Shown piece after piece: positions 1-7,484 of a DNA stretch of 64,000 nt. A program made the translations under genes and the position numbers. The notes below the pieces were generated by a model. That model was given only the letters and a program-made list of their open reading frames with translations. It was not told the origin of the DNA and did not search any database. Position 1 is the first letter of the stretch. The number at the start of each line of letters is the position of its first letter. Source of the DNA: Helicobacter turcicus (GTDB lineage: Bacteria > Campylobacterota > Campylobacteria > Campylobacterales > Helicobacteraceae); contig NZ_JAIGYQ010000006.1 of assembly GCF_019711685.1 (NCBI RefSeq), forward strand, positions 1 to 64,000, in the 5' to 3' direction.

Positions 1-1662
1 ATGTAGCTCTGTAATATAACTTAAAACAAAAGGCATTCTAATATAACCTTTAAGACTTTTAGAGTTTTCTATCAAAGCAACTCCTAGTTTGTAGGAGAGG
101 AAGTTTTGTGCTCGCATTGTTGCTCCAGGTCTTGTAGATTGTGCAACACGACTTGTAACTCTTGCATTACTGCTAGGCAAAGGATAGTTTTCTCTTAGTA
201 GCTTAAAGAAATCTTCTATTTCTTTAGTATTAATACTAGGGTCGCTTAAGTTTTTAAGATCTTCTTTTAGCTCTTGACTAAAATCAGGCAAAGCAATGCC
301 TGCAAGTGCAATTGTATGGTAAATAGTGTTTTCAAAGATAGCTTTTCTAAGTTTATAATCAAAAAGTAAGGGAATTTTATAGCCCAATTCATGATTATTA
401 CCCCAAAAATTTATAAATTTATTTTTGCTAATTGCTTCTTTTTGGCTAAAGATTTTTACATAATTACTGACTGCTTCTTTATAGCCTATAAGAGTTCCAC
501 TCCCACTACCTCCACCATCTCCCCAAAAAGAGAATCCATCACTAATTTCATCTTTTTTAAGCGTATTAAATCTTTGCATATCAAAGGAAAGAAATTTTAC
601 ATCACTACGAACAATCATAACTATGTCATAATTGATTTTATTTTTTCTTTCATACTTTGTCAGAAGCTTAAAGCTCTCTTGCATACCATAATAAAATTTA
701 GAATTATAGGCAGAGTATTTTTGCTCAAATTTTTCTTGATTTTTTAGTTTGTATTTTTTAACGCAAGGATTTGATTTGATAAAATCTTGCATTTGGTTTT
801 TTTCTAATTTGATATTAAATTCTCTTTGTAAAGAAGCATAAGTTCTTGGTAGAATTTCTATCAGTCCTTTCTTATGAGCAATACAAGCGGGAACTTTCTT
901 TGAGAATTCTTCTTTTAAGATTCTACTACCCCAAAAATAACCTCCAGTAAGAGAGGGGTATTCTTGATATTCATCCCATGAAAATAAAAAACAATCCGCA
1001 TTTAAAGGCTTAGCTAATTTAGAAATCAACTCTTCTAAATTTTCCCTCCAAGCACCTCTCAAAACTCCCCAAAAACATATCCCCACTTTTTTAGGCGGCA
1101 TAGTGTTTTCTTCTTTGAGCATTTTAGAAACAATCGCATTATGTCTATCATAATAGATTCTAGCACCTTTGCATTGTGTTTTGTTATGTAAAAAACATAA
1201 GAAATAATAGCCAAGCACCTTAGGCATAAAAAAATCTTCTTGTTCTTTATCATCTGCAAGAGCAAAATAATCAATCAAAACACTTGCAAGATAGTTTTTT
1301 GCAAAATCACTTTCTAGTTTATAAAAATTTTGCAATGCAACATCAGCTTTAAGCGTATATTTTTGTATTTCTTGGCTACATTGATAAAGTATAAAACTAT
1401 CTTTTGTTACAAAATTTTCCAAGTTTTTTAGTTTATTTTCTAAAGCCTTTTTTAAATTTATAAAATCTAACTTCTCCTCTTCCCACCAAGTGGGTTTATT
1501 TTCAAAATCAAGCAAGGTTGAAAGTTTTTGAAATTTTCCACATTCATATAAAAACACAAAATAAGACATTTTATCTTTAGAGTTTTGTTCTAATAATTTT
1601 TCAGCCTTGCAAAAATCCCAAGCTTCCAAAGCATTTTCAAGTTCAAATTTAAAATTTTGCAT
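1..1662 (-). CDS. Glycosyltransferase-like surface-glycan protein, 3' end outside window
   Basis: The reading frame runs open from an ATG at 1662 to the window edge (554 codons, no stop), so the C-terminus is missing. The first 185 or so residues match nothing I recognise. A glycosyltransferase-like part follows, starting near MPPKKVGICFWG and containing DIVMIVRSDVKF, which resembles the nucleotide-sugar/metal region of capsule glycosyltransferases. The last visible part, from AQSTRPGATMRAQNFLSYKLG onward, is a C-terminal module common in Campylobacter glycan transferases. Its 146-bp coding DNA is identical to 2945-3090 in the gene two places upstream. The start overlaps the preceding gene by 14 bp, so translation is probably coupled. 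The sugar substrate is unknown. Confidence 0.7.
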   Translation of the reverse strand, partial: MQNFKFELENALEAWDFCKAEKLLEQNSKDKMSYFVFLYECGKFQKLSTLLDFENKPTWWEEEKLDFINLKKALENKLKNLENFVTKDSFILYQCSQEIQKYTLKADVALQNFYKLESDFAKNYLASVLIDYFALADDKEQEDFFMPKVLGYYFLCFLHNKTQCKGARIYYDRHNAIVSKMLKEENTMPPKKVGICFWGVLRGAWRENLEELISKLAKPLNADCFLFSWDEYQEYPSLTGGYFWGSRILKEEFSKKVPACIAHKKGLIEILPRTYASLQREFNIKLEKNQMQDFIKSNPCVKKYKLKNQEKFEQKYSAYNSKFYYGMQESFKLLTKYERKNKINYDIVMIVRSDVKFLSFDMQRFNTLKKDEISDGFSFWGDGGGSGSGTLIGYKEAVSNYVKIFSQKEAISKNKFINFWGNNHELGYKIPLLFDYKLRKAIFENTIYHTIALAGIALPDFSQELKEDLKNLSDPSINTKEIEDFFKLLRENYPLPSSNARVTSRVAQSTRPGATMRAQNFLSYKLGVALIENSKSLKGYIRMPFVLSYITELH

Positions 1663-2377
1663 GAAGAGCCTCGTAGTTTTTAAGATCTTGTGGTGTTCCT
1701 ATGCCATGCATTTGATTGAAATCTATATTGTAAATGCCTATTTTTTTACCCTCTTTAATCAAATAATTGTAACTTGGAGCTGTGTAGAATTCACCATTAA
1801 CAAGGTCTTGTTCTATCATCATATCCACACAAGCATTAACAAAAAATGAGCCTTGAGCGTAAAGATAAATCCCAACTGTGGCAATATCAGAGATCACCTC
1901 TTTTTCTTTAAGTTCTACAACCAAGTCGTCTTGCACTTTTACAAAAGACCATTTTGGATTCTTTTCTTTATCGATAAAGCATAATATAGAGCCATCAAGT
2001 TTTCTCTCAAAAGCGTCTTTGATAAAAAGAGCGATGTTAATATCTATGATTTGATCGGAATTTGCTATGAGTAAAGGCGTGGAGTTGTTAATGAATTTCC
2101 TTGCATAAAGAGCTGTGCAAGCTGTGCCTTGGGTGAGTTTTTCTATGGCAATGAATTTAACATTAAAATCTTTTTGAATTTGGGCAACAAGTTCTTTTTC
2201 TTGTTCTAAATGCTGTCTTTGTGCAATTAAAAAATAATTTGCATCTTTATAGGCTAAATTTTCTAAAACACGCACTATCATAGGCTTTCCTAAAACATCA
2301 ATAAAAGGCTTTGGTTTTACATAGCCCTCTTTAGCAAAACGGCTACCAAGCCCTGCCATAGGAATTAAAATATTCAT
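1649..2377 (-). CDS. Sugar/polyol-phosphate nucleotidyltransferase
   Basis: This 242-residue protein has the single Rossmann-like NTP-transferase fold. The N-terminus carries the nucleotide-binding signature (MAGLGSRF near residues 7-14, then KPKPFIDVLGKPMI). A conserved acidic site follows at NSDQIIDI near residue 106, and the C-terminal half contains GEFYTAPSYN. Proteins of this type join an NTP to a phosphorylated sugar or polyol to make an activated donor. It overlaps the upstream cupin stop by 4 bp and the downstream glycosyltransferase start by 14 bp. A paralogue lies at 4271-4987, so the operon may make two different nucleotide donors. The substrate cannot be read from sequence. Confidence 0.75.
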   Translation of the reverse strand: MNILIPMAGLGSRFAKEGYVKPKPFIDVLGKPMIVRVLENLAYKDANYFLIAQRQHLEQEKELVAQIQKDFNVKFIAIEKLTQGTACTALYARKFINNSTPLLIANSDQIIDINIALFIKDAFERKLDGSILCFIDKEKNPKWSFVKVQDDLVVELKEKEVISDIATVGIYLYAQGSFFVNACVDMMIEQDLVNGEFYTAPSYNYLIKEGKKIGIYNIDFNQMHGIGTPQDLKNYEALHAKF

Positions 2378-2703
2378 TTTACTTCTCCTAAAAATTTGTC
2401 ATTTTTCACACAAGGAAGTTTTACTACTACATTAATTGTGTCTTCTAAAGCCTCAAAATCTGTGCTTTCATTAGGATTTATCTTAATAATATCACCTTTA
2501 GTATAAACCACCCCATTCATCTTAACTTTACCCTCTATAATGCAAGTAAATTCCGTAGCAACCTTGTGATAATGTCTCTCCTCTATATCTCCTTTTTTAT
2601 AAGATTTCACTCCCACTTCAAGCTCCTTGCTTTTAAAAGCACTCGGCTCAAAATCTCCTATAAACCAGCCTCTTACCATATCTTCAAGCTTAAAATTTTT
2701 CAT
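2374..2703 (-). CDS. Small cupin-fold protein of glycan locus
   Basis: This is a 109-residue single-domain cupin. ERHYHKVATEF carries the HxH metal-binding pattern, and KGDIIKINPNE is the second cupin strand motif. The ATG at 2703 was chosen because an AAAGGAG site sits a few bases upstream; a longer frame from 2730 lacks this. The stop overlaps the following nucleotidyltransferase start by 4 bp. Cupins next to nucleotidyltransferases are common in Campylobacter capsule loci, where some act as sugar epimerases or isomerases, but this one is shorter than RmlC-type epimerases. If the G9 tract in the upstream gene gains one G, that gene's stop would overlap this ATG as ATGA. Confidence 0.6.
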   Translation of the reverse strand: MKNFKLEDMVRGWFIGDFEPSAFKSKELEVGVKSYKKGDIEERHYHKVATEFTCIIEGKVKMNGVVYTKGDIIKINPNESTDFEALEDTINVVVKLPCVKNDKFLGEVK

Positions 2704-2770
2704 TTTTTCTCCTTTTGTTTTTCTCTCCATTCTCTTTTTATTCTAGGCACATCTATAAAGATGTATTTTA

Positions 2771-3946
2771 TTATGCCCCCCCCCACACATTCTTATATGC
2801 TTTTAAAAAAGCATTGCCAAGTTTATAGCTTAAATGTTCTTTAAATCTTAAAGCTTCTTTATAATCAGAATAAGATTCTAAAGGAGGAAGTTTTAATGCA
2901 GGATTCTTTTGTATGTGTTGTGCATAAGCTTTTTGTTCTTTTTTATGTAGCTCTGTAATATAACTTAAAACAAAAGGCATTCTAATATAACCTTTAAGAC
3001 TTTTAGAGTTTTCTATCAAAGCAACTCCTAGTTTGTAGGAGAGGAAGTTTTGTGCTCGCATTGTTGCTCCAGGTCTTGTAGATTGTGCAAGTTCTTTTTT
3101 TAAATTTAAAATTTCTTTGTTTAAATCTTCTTTACTTTTAAAGGCTAAATATGAGCCGTTTTTTTGAATGTATAGGAATAATTTTTCTTTGCAAAGTTCT
3201 TTTGCTAAGCTTGGATTAGAGCATAAAAAAGGAATCTGTTTGAATTTCTGACTTTTAAAGACATGGTAGCAACCTGCTTCTAACGCACCATAATGTGAGA
3301 GTATGTCTAGATTTACAACCTTAAAATCTTTATAAAAAATCAAAAAATACATATAAATATAATAATCAAAACTAAGAAAACTTAAAGCAAGTAAATCTTT
3401 ATAAGATTCCATATTTATGGCTTTGAAAAATTCTCCTAAATATGCATTTTTATAAATGCAAGGCTGGTTAAACCAAAGATAAAGCTTTTCATTTTCAAAC
3501 TTTTTTTTGATAAATTTTTTCTCAAAAAACTTTTTAGATGCATTCTGTATGTCAGAGGGATTGCTCCTTGTTTCATTGCCATAAAGAATCTTTTTTGCAT
3601 AAAATTCATCAAAAAGACTTAATAAATCTATGCTTTTTATAAATTCGCTCTCACTATCTACAATCAAAGAATATTTATAGGCATCTTTAAGACTCAAAAG
3701 CGCAAAAAATTTCTTAATATTAATAATACCTTGCTGTTTTGAAACGCGTAAGAATTCTGGTAAAACAAGGCTTTTATAATAGCCCTTAAAATTAGTAGTT
3801 TTAAACTCTTTAAGCTCGTCTTCATTTGTGAAAACAAAAATCAAATCCGCTTGTTTGTCAAATTCGTATTTAAAAAAAGAGCTTATAAATTCATTAGCAT
3901 AGCCAAAATGCGCTGGGTAAATAGGCATGATAATGCAGATTTTCAT
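2771..3946 (-). CDS. Glycosyltransferase-like protein with phase-variable G9 tract at its C-terminus
   Basis: The ATG at 3946 (or 3949) follows an AAAGGAG site and overlaps the previous stop. The protein has about 391 residues and begins MKICIIMPIYPAHFGYANEF, like a family-2-type fold. Residues around YSLIVDSESEF may be the DxD-like metal site. The last 100 residues hold two copies of the SYKLGxA module. The gene ends AAT GTG TGG GGG GGG GCA TAA, inside a run of nine G. One more G would add about 25 residues (GIIKYIFIDVPRIKREW and onward). I recall a tail of that kind as normal in Campylobacter relatives, so the present allele is probably the truncated variant. The acceptor and donor are unknown. 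Confidence 0.65.
   Translation of the reverse strand: MKICIIMPIYPAHFGYANEFISSFFKYEFDKQADLIFVFTNEDELKEFKTTNFKGYYKSLVLPEFLRVSKQQGIINIKKFFALLSLKDAYKYSLIVDSESEFIKSIDLLSLFDEFYAKKILYGNETRSNPSDIQNASKKFFEKKFIKKKFENEKLYLWFNQPCIYKNAYLGEFFKAINMESYKDLLALSFLSFDYYIYMYFLIFYKDFKVVNLDILSHYGALEAGCYHVFKSQKFKQIPFLCSNPSLAKELCKEKLFLYIQKNGSYLAFKSKEDLNKEILNLKKELAQSTRPGATMRAQNFLSYKLGVALIENSKSLKGYIRMPFVLSYITELHKKEQKAYAQHIQKNPALKLPPLESYSDYKEALRFKEHLSYKLGNAFLKAYKNVWGGA
2776..2784 (-). repeat. G9 homopolymer (contingency tract)
   Basis: Nine consecutive C on the plus strand read as nine G in the coding strand of the glycosyltransferase-like gene, three codons before its stop. In Campylobacter and Helicobacter, G runs of this length in surface-glycan genes change length by slipped-strand mispairing. 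Nine G gives a short end (W-G-G-A-stop). Ten G gives a roughly 25-residue extension ending in TGA that overlaps the next ATG. Eleven or eight G gives a third ending after about 11 other residues. Confidence 0.8.
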
Positions 3947-4278
3947 CATACTCCTTTTGGGTCTAAATACGCACGAAGTTCTGTCATTTTGGAATCTTGC
4001 CACTCTATAATATCAACACCCTCAAGCTTTAAATCATCAAGCACAAGCTCAAATTCTATGAAAGTTGTTTTTCCATGCATATAAATTTGCTTTGCTTTAA
4101 AGCTCAAATTTTTAGCACTTTTAAAGATATTCTCTATGGCTTTTAAACATTCTTTTTTTCCTGAGATTTTTTTGACAACAGGATCTTGTAAGACAAAATT
4201 TTCATCTAAAAGTCTTTCTATGTGCTCTAAATTTTTAGAATCAAAAGCCTTAATATAATCTTTTGTTAAGTTAATCAT
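3946..4278 (-). CDS. SnoaL/NTF2-like small protein
   Basis: This 110-residue protein begins MINLTKDYIKAFDSKNLEHI and contains LLDENFVLQDPVVKKISGKKE, the helix-then-bent-sheet start typical of the SnoaL/NTF2-like cone fold. It ends in strands such as TTFIEFELVLDD and VDIIEWQDSKMTELRAYLDP. Members of this fold bind small ligands as isomerases or cyclases, or act as accessory subunits. It overlaps the upstream nucleotidyltransferase by 8 bp, and its TGA overlaps the downstream ATG. The context implies a step in making or handling a glycan building block, but no active-site residue can be assigned. Confidence 0.6.
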   Translation of the reverse strand: MINLTKDYIKAFDSKNLEHIERLLDENFVLQDPVVKKISGKKECLKAIENIFKSAKNLSFKAKQIYMHGKTTFIEFELVLDDLKLEGVDIIEWQDSKMTELRAYLDPKGV

Positions 4279-4987
4279 TTTCTATCCTTTCGTATTGTTC
4301 AATTTTTGCCGGGCTATAAAAGGTATGGTATTTGTTCTTTGGTATAGAGAAATTTTTAATGATTTTATTTTCTAAGATAAGCTCATTTAAGCAAGGTGCA
4401 ACAAAAAAATTTCCCTCAATATGGGCGTCTTTTTCTATCATTTTTTCACAAGCCTTTATGAAGTCTTTACCCTTTTTAAAATAATAAAATCCTGCAATGG
4501 CATTTTTACTTATAGGCTTTTTCTCGCTTGCTTCTATGACTTCATCTTTTTCATTGCTAAGGACAAAAGCAAATCTTGGGTGAAAATTCTCAAAACTTAT
4601 AACCCCACCATCATAAGCCCTAAAGTGTTCCACAACTTCGCTTAAATCCAAATCAAAAATTTGATCCCCATTGCAAATAATAAGCTCATCATCATTATTA
4701 ATATAATCAATTGCAAACATGCTAGAGCAAGCCATTCCTTTAGTTTGTTTTGTTAAGGATATCACAATACTTTCTTTGTTTAGAAGCTTAATACTCTCTT
4801 CTAAATAATACTTTTGATCTTGTTTTTTTATGATAAAAATCAGCCTTGAGTTTTTAATGCAAGAGATATTTGTTATAAAATGCTCAAGCATAGTTTTACC
4901 ACGAATTTCTGTAAGAACTTTAGGAAAAATTAAATCTTCACTAAAAAATTTGGAATCTCCTGCTAAAGGGATAACTATATTTATCAT
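4271..4987 (-). CDS. Second nucleotidyltransferase of the glycan operon
   Basis: This 238-residue NTP-transferase-fold protein is a diverged paralogue of the one at 1649-2377. The usual glycine-rich GxGxRF signature is replaced by AGDSKFF. The lysine-containing FPKVLTEIRGKTMLEHF, the acidic ICNGDQIFDLDL and the GNFFVAPCLNE segment remain. The altered loop could mean a different nucleotide or a weakened activity. It overlaps the upstream HAD gene by 4 bp (ATGA) and the downstream SnoaL-like gene by 8 bp. Phosphatase, nucleotidyltransferase and phosphodiesterase genes in one operon suggest a nucleotide-activated phospho-polyol or phospho-sugar. That is inference from context. Confidence 0.7.
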   Translation of the reverse strand: MINIVIPLAGDSKFFSEDLIFPKVLTEIRGKTMLEHFITNISCIKNSRLIFIIKKQDQKYYLEESIKLLNKESIVISLTKQTKGMACSSMFAIDYINNDDELIICNGDQIFDLDLSEVVEHFRAYDGGVISFENFHPRFAFVLSNEKDEVIEASEKKPISKNAIAGFYYFKKGKDFIKACEKMIEKDAHIEGNFFVAPCLNELILENKIIKNFSIPKNKYHTFYSPAKIEQYERIEND

Positions 4988-5616
4988 TGTGCTTCCTTTT
5001 GAAATTTTTCAAGCGTTTTTTTGATGTTTAAAAAATTCACTTCTTCAACGCTATCTACCTCCATGACATTTGCCCCACTTTCCCTAGCTGCTTTTATGCC
5101 ATTGAAATTATCTTCAACCACCATTACTTCTTTAGGATGAAATCCTAATTTTTGTATTGCTTTTATGTAAATTTCAGGGTCTGGCTTTGCTTTGCTCACA
5201 TCTTCATTGGATAAGAAGAAATCCAAATACTCAAGCAGGGCTGCTTTTTTTAACATAACCTCAATAGTGTGTTTGATAGAATTTGAACAACATGCGAGTT
5301 TGTAACCTTCATTTTTAAGCTTTGAGAGTGCGTATTCATGGATAAAACGCGGTTTGCAAGAGGTATGGACTATATCCATTGTGTATTGTTGTTTCATTTT
5401 GTTAATGAAAGAATGTAAGCTTTCTGGTAAATTTTGTTCTAAAGAGAGAATTTTGAGCTTGTTTTTTGTAGGAAGCCCATCAAAAATTGTTAAATGCTCA
5501 TACCTTGAAATCTCCATACCAAAAAGATTCAAAGCCCTATTTAAAGCCTCATAGTGCCATTCTTTAGCTTCTATTAAAACTCCGTCCATATCAAAAATAA
5601 TCGCTTTAATTTCCAT
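4984..5616 (-). CDS. HAD-superfamily phosphatase (beta-phosphoglucomutase-like)
   Basis: This 210-residue HAD subfamily IA protein has all four motifs: FDMDGV with Asp9 and Asp11, a Ser in CCSNSIKHT, a Lys in SKAKPDPEIY, and the acidic pair in VVEDNFNG. The cap lies between motifs I and II, as in beta-phosphoglucomutases and small sugar phosphatases. Its start overlaps the GDPD-like gene by 11 bp, and its stop overlaps the next nucleotidyltransferase by 4 bp. It probably removes phosphate from an intermediate of the glycan donor, or isomerises it. The substrate is unknown. Confidence 0.75.
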   Translation of the reverse strand: MEIKAIIFDMDGVLIEAKEWHYEALNRALNLFGMEISRYEHLTIFDGLPTKNKLKILSLEQNLPESLHSFINKMKQQYTMDIVHTSCKPRFIHEYALSKLKNEGYKLACCSNSIKHTIEVMLKKAALLEYLDFFLSNEDVSKAKPDPEIYIKAIQKLGFHPKEVMVVEDNFNGIKAARESGANVMEVDSVEEVNFLNIKKTLEKFQKEAQ

Positions 5617-6244
5617 TGAAAAACTCCTTTGCTTTTAAAACTTCATCAGTACAAAGCATGATTTTATTTTTTAAGTTATGTTTGTTGATGAGTGTTTTGT
5701 ATGTGTTCCATTCTTTAAGATAGGGTCTTTTATGCAAACAAGGGCAAACTATACAAATTTTTTTATTTGCTTTTAAATGCGTTAAAATCGTCTTTTCATC
5801 AATCCAATGTTCTTGAAATTCGTCCAACCAAAGTCCGCAAGCTTTTTCATAAAAGCAAGGTTGTTTTTCGTATTCGCTAAGTCTTGTGAAAGTGTTAAAA
5901 CCCTTGTTTAGATAAGATAAAGCATCAGGAATAGACATATCAAAAACAAAATAATTGACAATCTCGTATTTTTGTAAAAGCTTTAAAAGCTCATCTTGCA
6001 AGCCATCACTTTTAATATTTAAAGCCAAATTTAAATTTAATTGGTGTTCCTTGTAGTAGGCAAATAAAGTTTCAATGCTTTCGCATTTTTTGGAAGCCAT
6101 ATCATGAGAGATAACGATTTTAGAATCAAAATCTCTTAAGTCTGTTTCAATCCCAAAACCAAATTCAAAAGCCTTTGTAAGAGCGGTTAAAGAGTTCTTT
6201 TTAACCCCCCCCCCCCACAAACCTCTATGCGCTATAATGGTCAT
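5606..6244 (-). CDS. GDPD/PI-PLC-like phosphodiesterase with a G12 switch, first gene of the operon
   Basis: This 212-residue protein has the glycerophosphodiester phosphodiesterase signature: IIAHRG with His6 and Arg7, IETDLRD with Glu33 and Asp35, VISHD with His47, and a Lys strand LNIKSDG near residue 92. A run of 12 G starts at codon 10, just after the catalytic HRG. In the present allele it is in frame (W-G-G-G-V), so the gene is ON. The Glu usually found after the HRG loop (ENT) is replaced by Lys-Asn here. It has no signal peptide, so it acts in the cytosol. It probably cleaves or makes a phosphodiester in the glycan precursor pathway. Start ATG 6244 has AAGGA upstream. Confidence 0.7.
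   Translation of the reverse strand: MTIIAHRGLWGGGVKKNSLTALTKAFEFGFGIETDLRDFDSKIVISHDMASKKCESIETLFAYYKEHQLNLNLALNIKSDGLQDELLKLLQKYEIVNYFVFDMSIPDALSYLNKGFNTFTRLSEYEKQPCFYEKACGLWLDEFQEHWIDEKTILTHLKANKKICIVCPCLHKRPYLKEWNTYKTLINKHNLKNKIMLCTDEVLKAKEFFNGN
6205..6216 (-). repeat. G12 homopolymer in the GDPD-like gene
   Basis: Twelve consecutive C on plus are twelve G in the coding strand, starting at codon 10 of 213. A one-base change would truncate the protein almost at the start and, by polarity, could reduce the tightly overlapping genes downstream. Lengths of 12, 9 or 15 keep the frame open. Confidence 0.85.
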
Positions 6245-6279
6245 TGTTTTCCTTAATAAATTTTTAAAAGAGAGAGCTG

Positions 6280-6305
6280 ATTATATCAAAAAAAAAAAAA
6301 AAAAA
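6280..6305 (-). promoter_or_regulatory. Extended -10 promoter with T18 tract for the glycan operon
   Basis: On the minus strand a run of 18 T (6305-6288) is followed by TGATATAAT. This is an extended -10 box, with TATAAT at 6285-6280, about 36 bases before the first ATG. Sigma80-type promoters of Campylobacter and Helicobacter use T-rich periodic sequence instead of a clear -35 box. A homopolymeric T tract there changes length readily and is known to tune transcription in H. pylori adhesin genes. Transcription should start near 6273, leaving a leader of about 29 bases. Confidence 0.7.
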
Positions 6306-6414
6306 CAATATTCATTTTCAAACTTAAACCCTAAGGCACTTCAAGGCTCTTCAAATGGAATCTGCTCAAGTGTTTTTCCAAACAAAACATTAGAGTTTTT
6401 AGCAAAATAAAACC

Positions 6415-7317
6415 TCACACAAAATACAACCACAATGGGATGCTAATAAAACTAACTAGGATTCCAAAAGTAACGGCATTTAGAGCAACCTTTGCATTAA
6501 ATCCGGCTTTGTAAATAATCGCCACACCACTCACTAATGGAGGCATTGCCACTTCAATGAGTGCCATTTTCCAAGTATTGCTAAACTCTCCGAAAAAGGC
6601 TTTTACAAAGAAAAATAAGAGCAAAGGCGCAATAAACATTTTTGCTCCCAAAAGCAACGTAGGGTATTTCCACTCTAAAATTCCACGCAAATTTAACTGC
6701 ACCCCAATAGCAAAAAGTGCCACTGGAGTCGCTGTTTGGGCTAGTGATTTAAGAGGAGCAAAAAGAGCTTGTGGAATCTCAAAAGGAATCAATCTAAAAA
6801 GTGCTCCACAAATGAGTGCTAAAAATAGAGGGCTTTTAAATAAACGTTTTAAGACTCCGCTAAAGGAAAATGCTGTTTTACCATTTAAACTAAGGAGAAC
6901 AGGAGCTAAAAAAGCAAATGGAATCCCTGTTACAAATTGGTCAAAAATAATCACTTGGTTTGCCTGTGCTTCCCCTAATGCACCTTGCACAAATGGAAAT
7001 CCTAAATAAAGCGTATTTCCAAGCATTGCCATAAAACAAAGGGTAATTAGCACACTACGTTCAAAGCGAAAGATTCTTCCAATAAACAATATAAAAAGCC
7101 CAGCAAAAAGGTTTGAAAGCAAAGAAATCAAACACACAAGCAAAAAATCCAAGCTCACATTTGCGTGGTAAGTGCCATTAAAAATTTGTGCAGGAAGAGC
7201 AAAATTTACTAAAAATCCAAGCAGGATTCCACTATGTTTATTCCCAACAAGACGCAACACATTTGCCATATAACCGATAAAAATAAACACAAAAATACTA
7301 TACATTGCTAAAAGCAT
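6415..7317 (-). CDS. AEC-family permease (auxin efflux carrier type)
   Basis: This 300-residue protein is nearly all hydrophobic, with about ten predicted membrane helices in two repeats of five, as in the AEC/malonate transporter family. Recognisable segments are FIGYMANVLR, GFLVNFALPAQIF near residue 37, and MALIEVAMPPLVSGVAII near residue 250. Bacterial members move small organic anions. The substrate here is unknown. It is transcribed alone: the next genes are the divergent MFS gene at 7485 upstream and the glycan operon downstream. Confidence 0.8.
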   Translation of the reverse strand: MLLAMYSIFVFIFIGYMANVLRLVGNKHSGILLGFLVNFALPAQIFNGTYHANVSLDFLLVCLISLLSNLFAGLFILFIGRIFRFERSVLITLCFMAMLGNTLYLGFPFVQGALGEAQANQVIIFDQFVTGIPFAFLAPVLLSLNGKTAFSFSGVLKRLFKSPLFLALICGALFRLIPFEIPQALFAPLKSLAQTATPVALFAIGVQLNLRGILEWKYPTLLLGAKMFIAPLLLFFFVKAFFGEFSNTWKMALIEVAMPPLVSGVAIIYKAGFNAKVALNAVTFGILVSFISIPLWLYFV

Positions 7318-7484
7318 TTGCTATCCTTAAATTTAAAATTACAAGGTGTGCTTAAAATTTGCGCGGATTTTACTCCTTTCTTATGCAAAACTCAACGCAA
7401 AATGCAAGTTTTGGAATCCTTTTTATAAGATTTTTTTGTAGTTTGCTTTGTTACAATTTTTATTGCAACAATTAGGATTACACA

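Noticed and set aside
391-747. Plus-strand open frame of 118 codons
   Set aside because: It lies opposite the well-supported minus-strand glycosyltransferase-like gene, has no ribosome site, and its translation is a Phe/Lys/Ile-rich shadow.
2704-2730. Longer N-terminus (MERKTKGEK) for the cupin
   Set aside because: The codons overlap the AAAGGAG site that serves the ATG at 2703, and the extension is not cupin-like.
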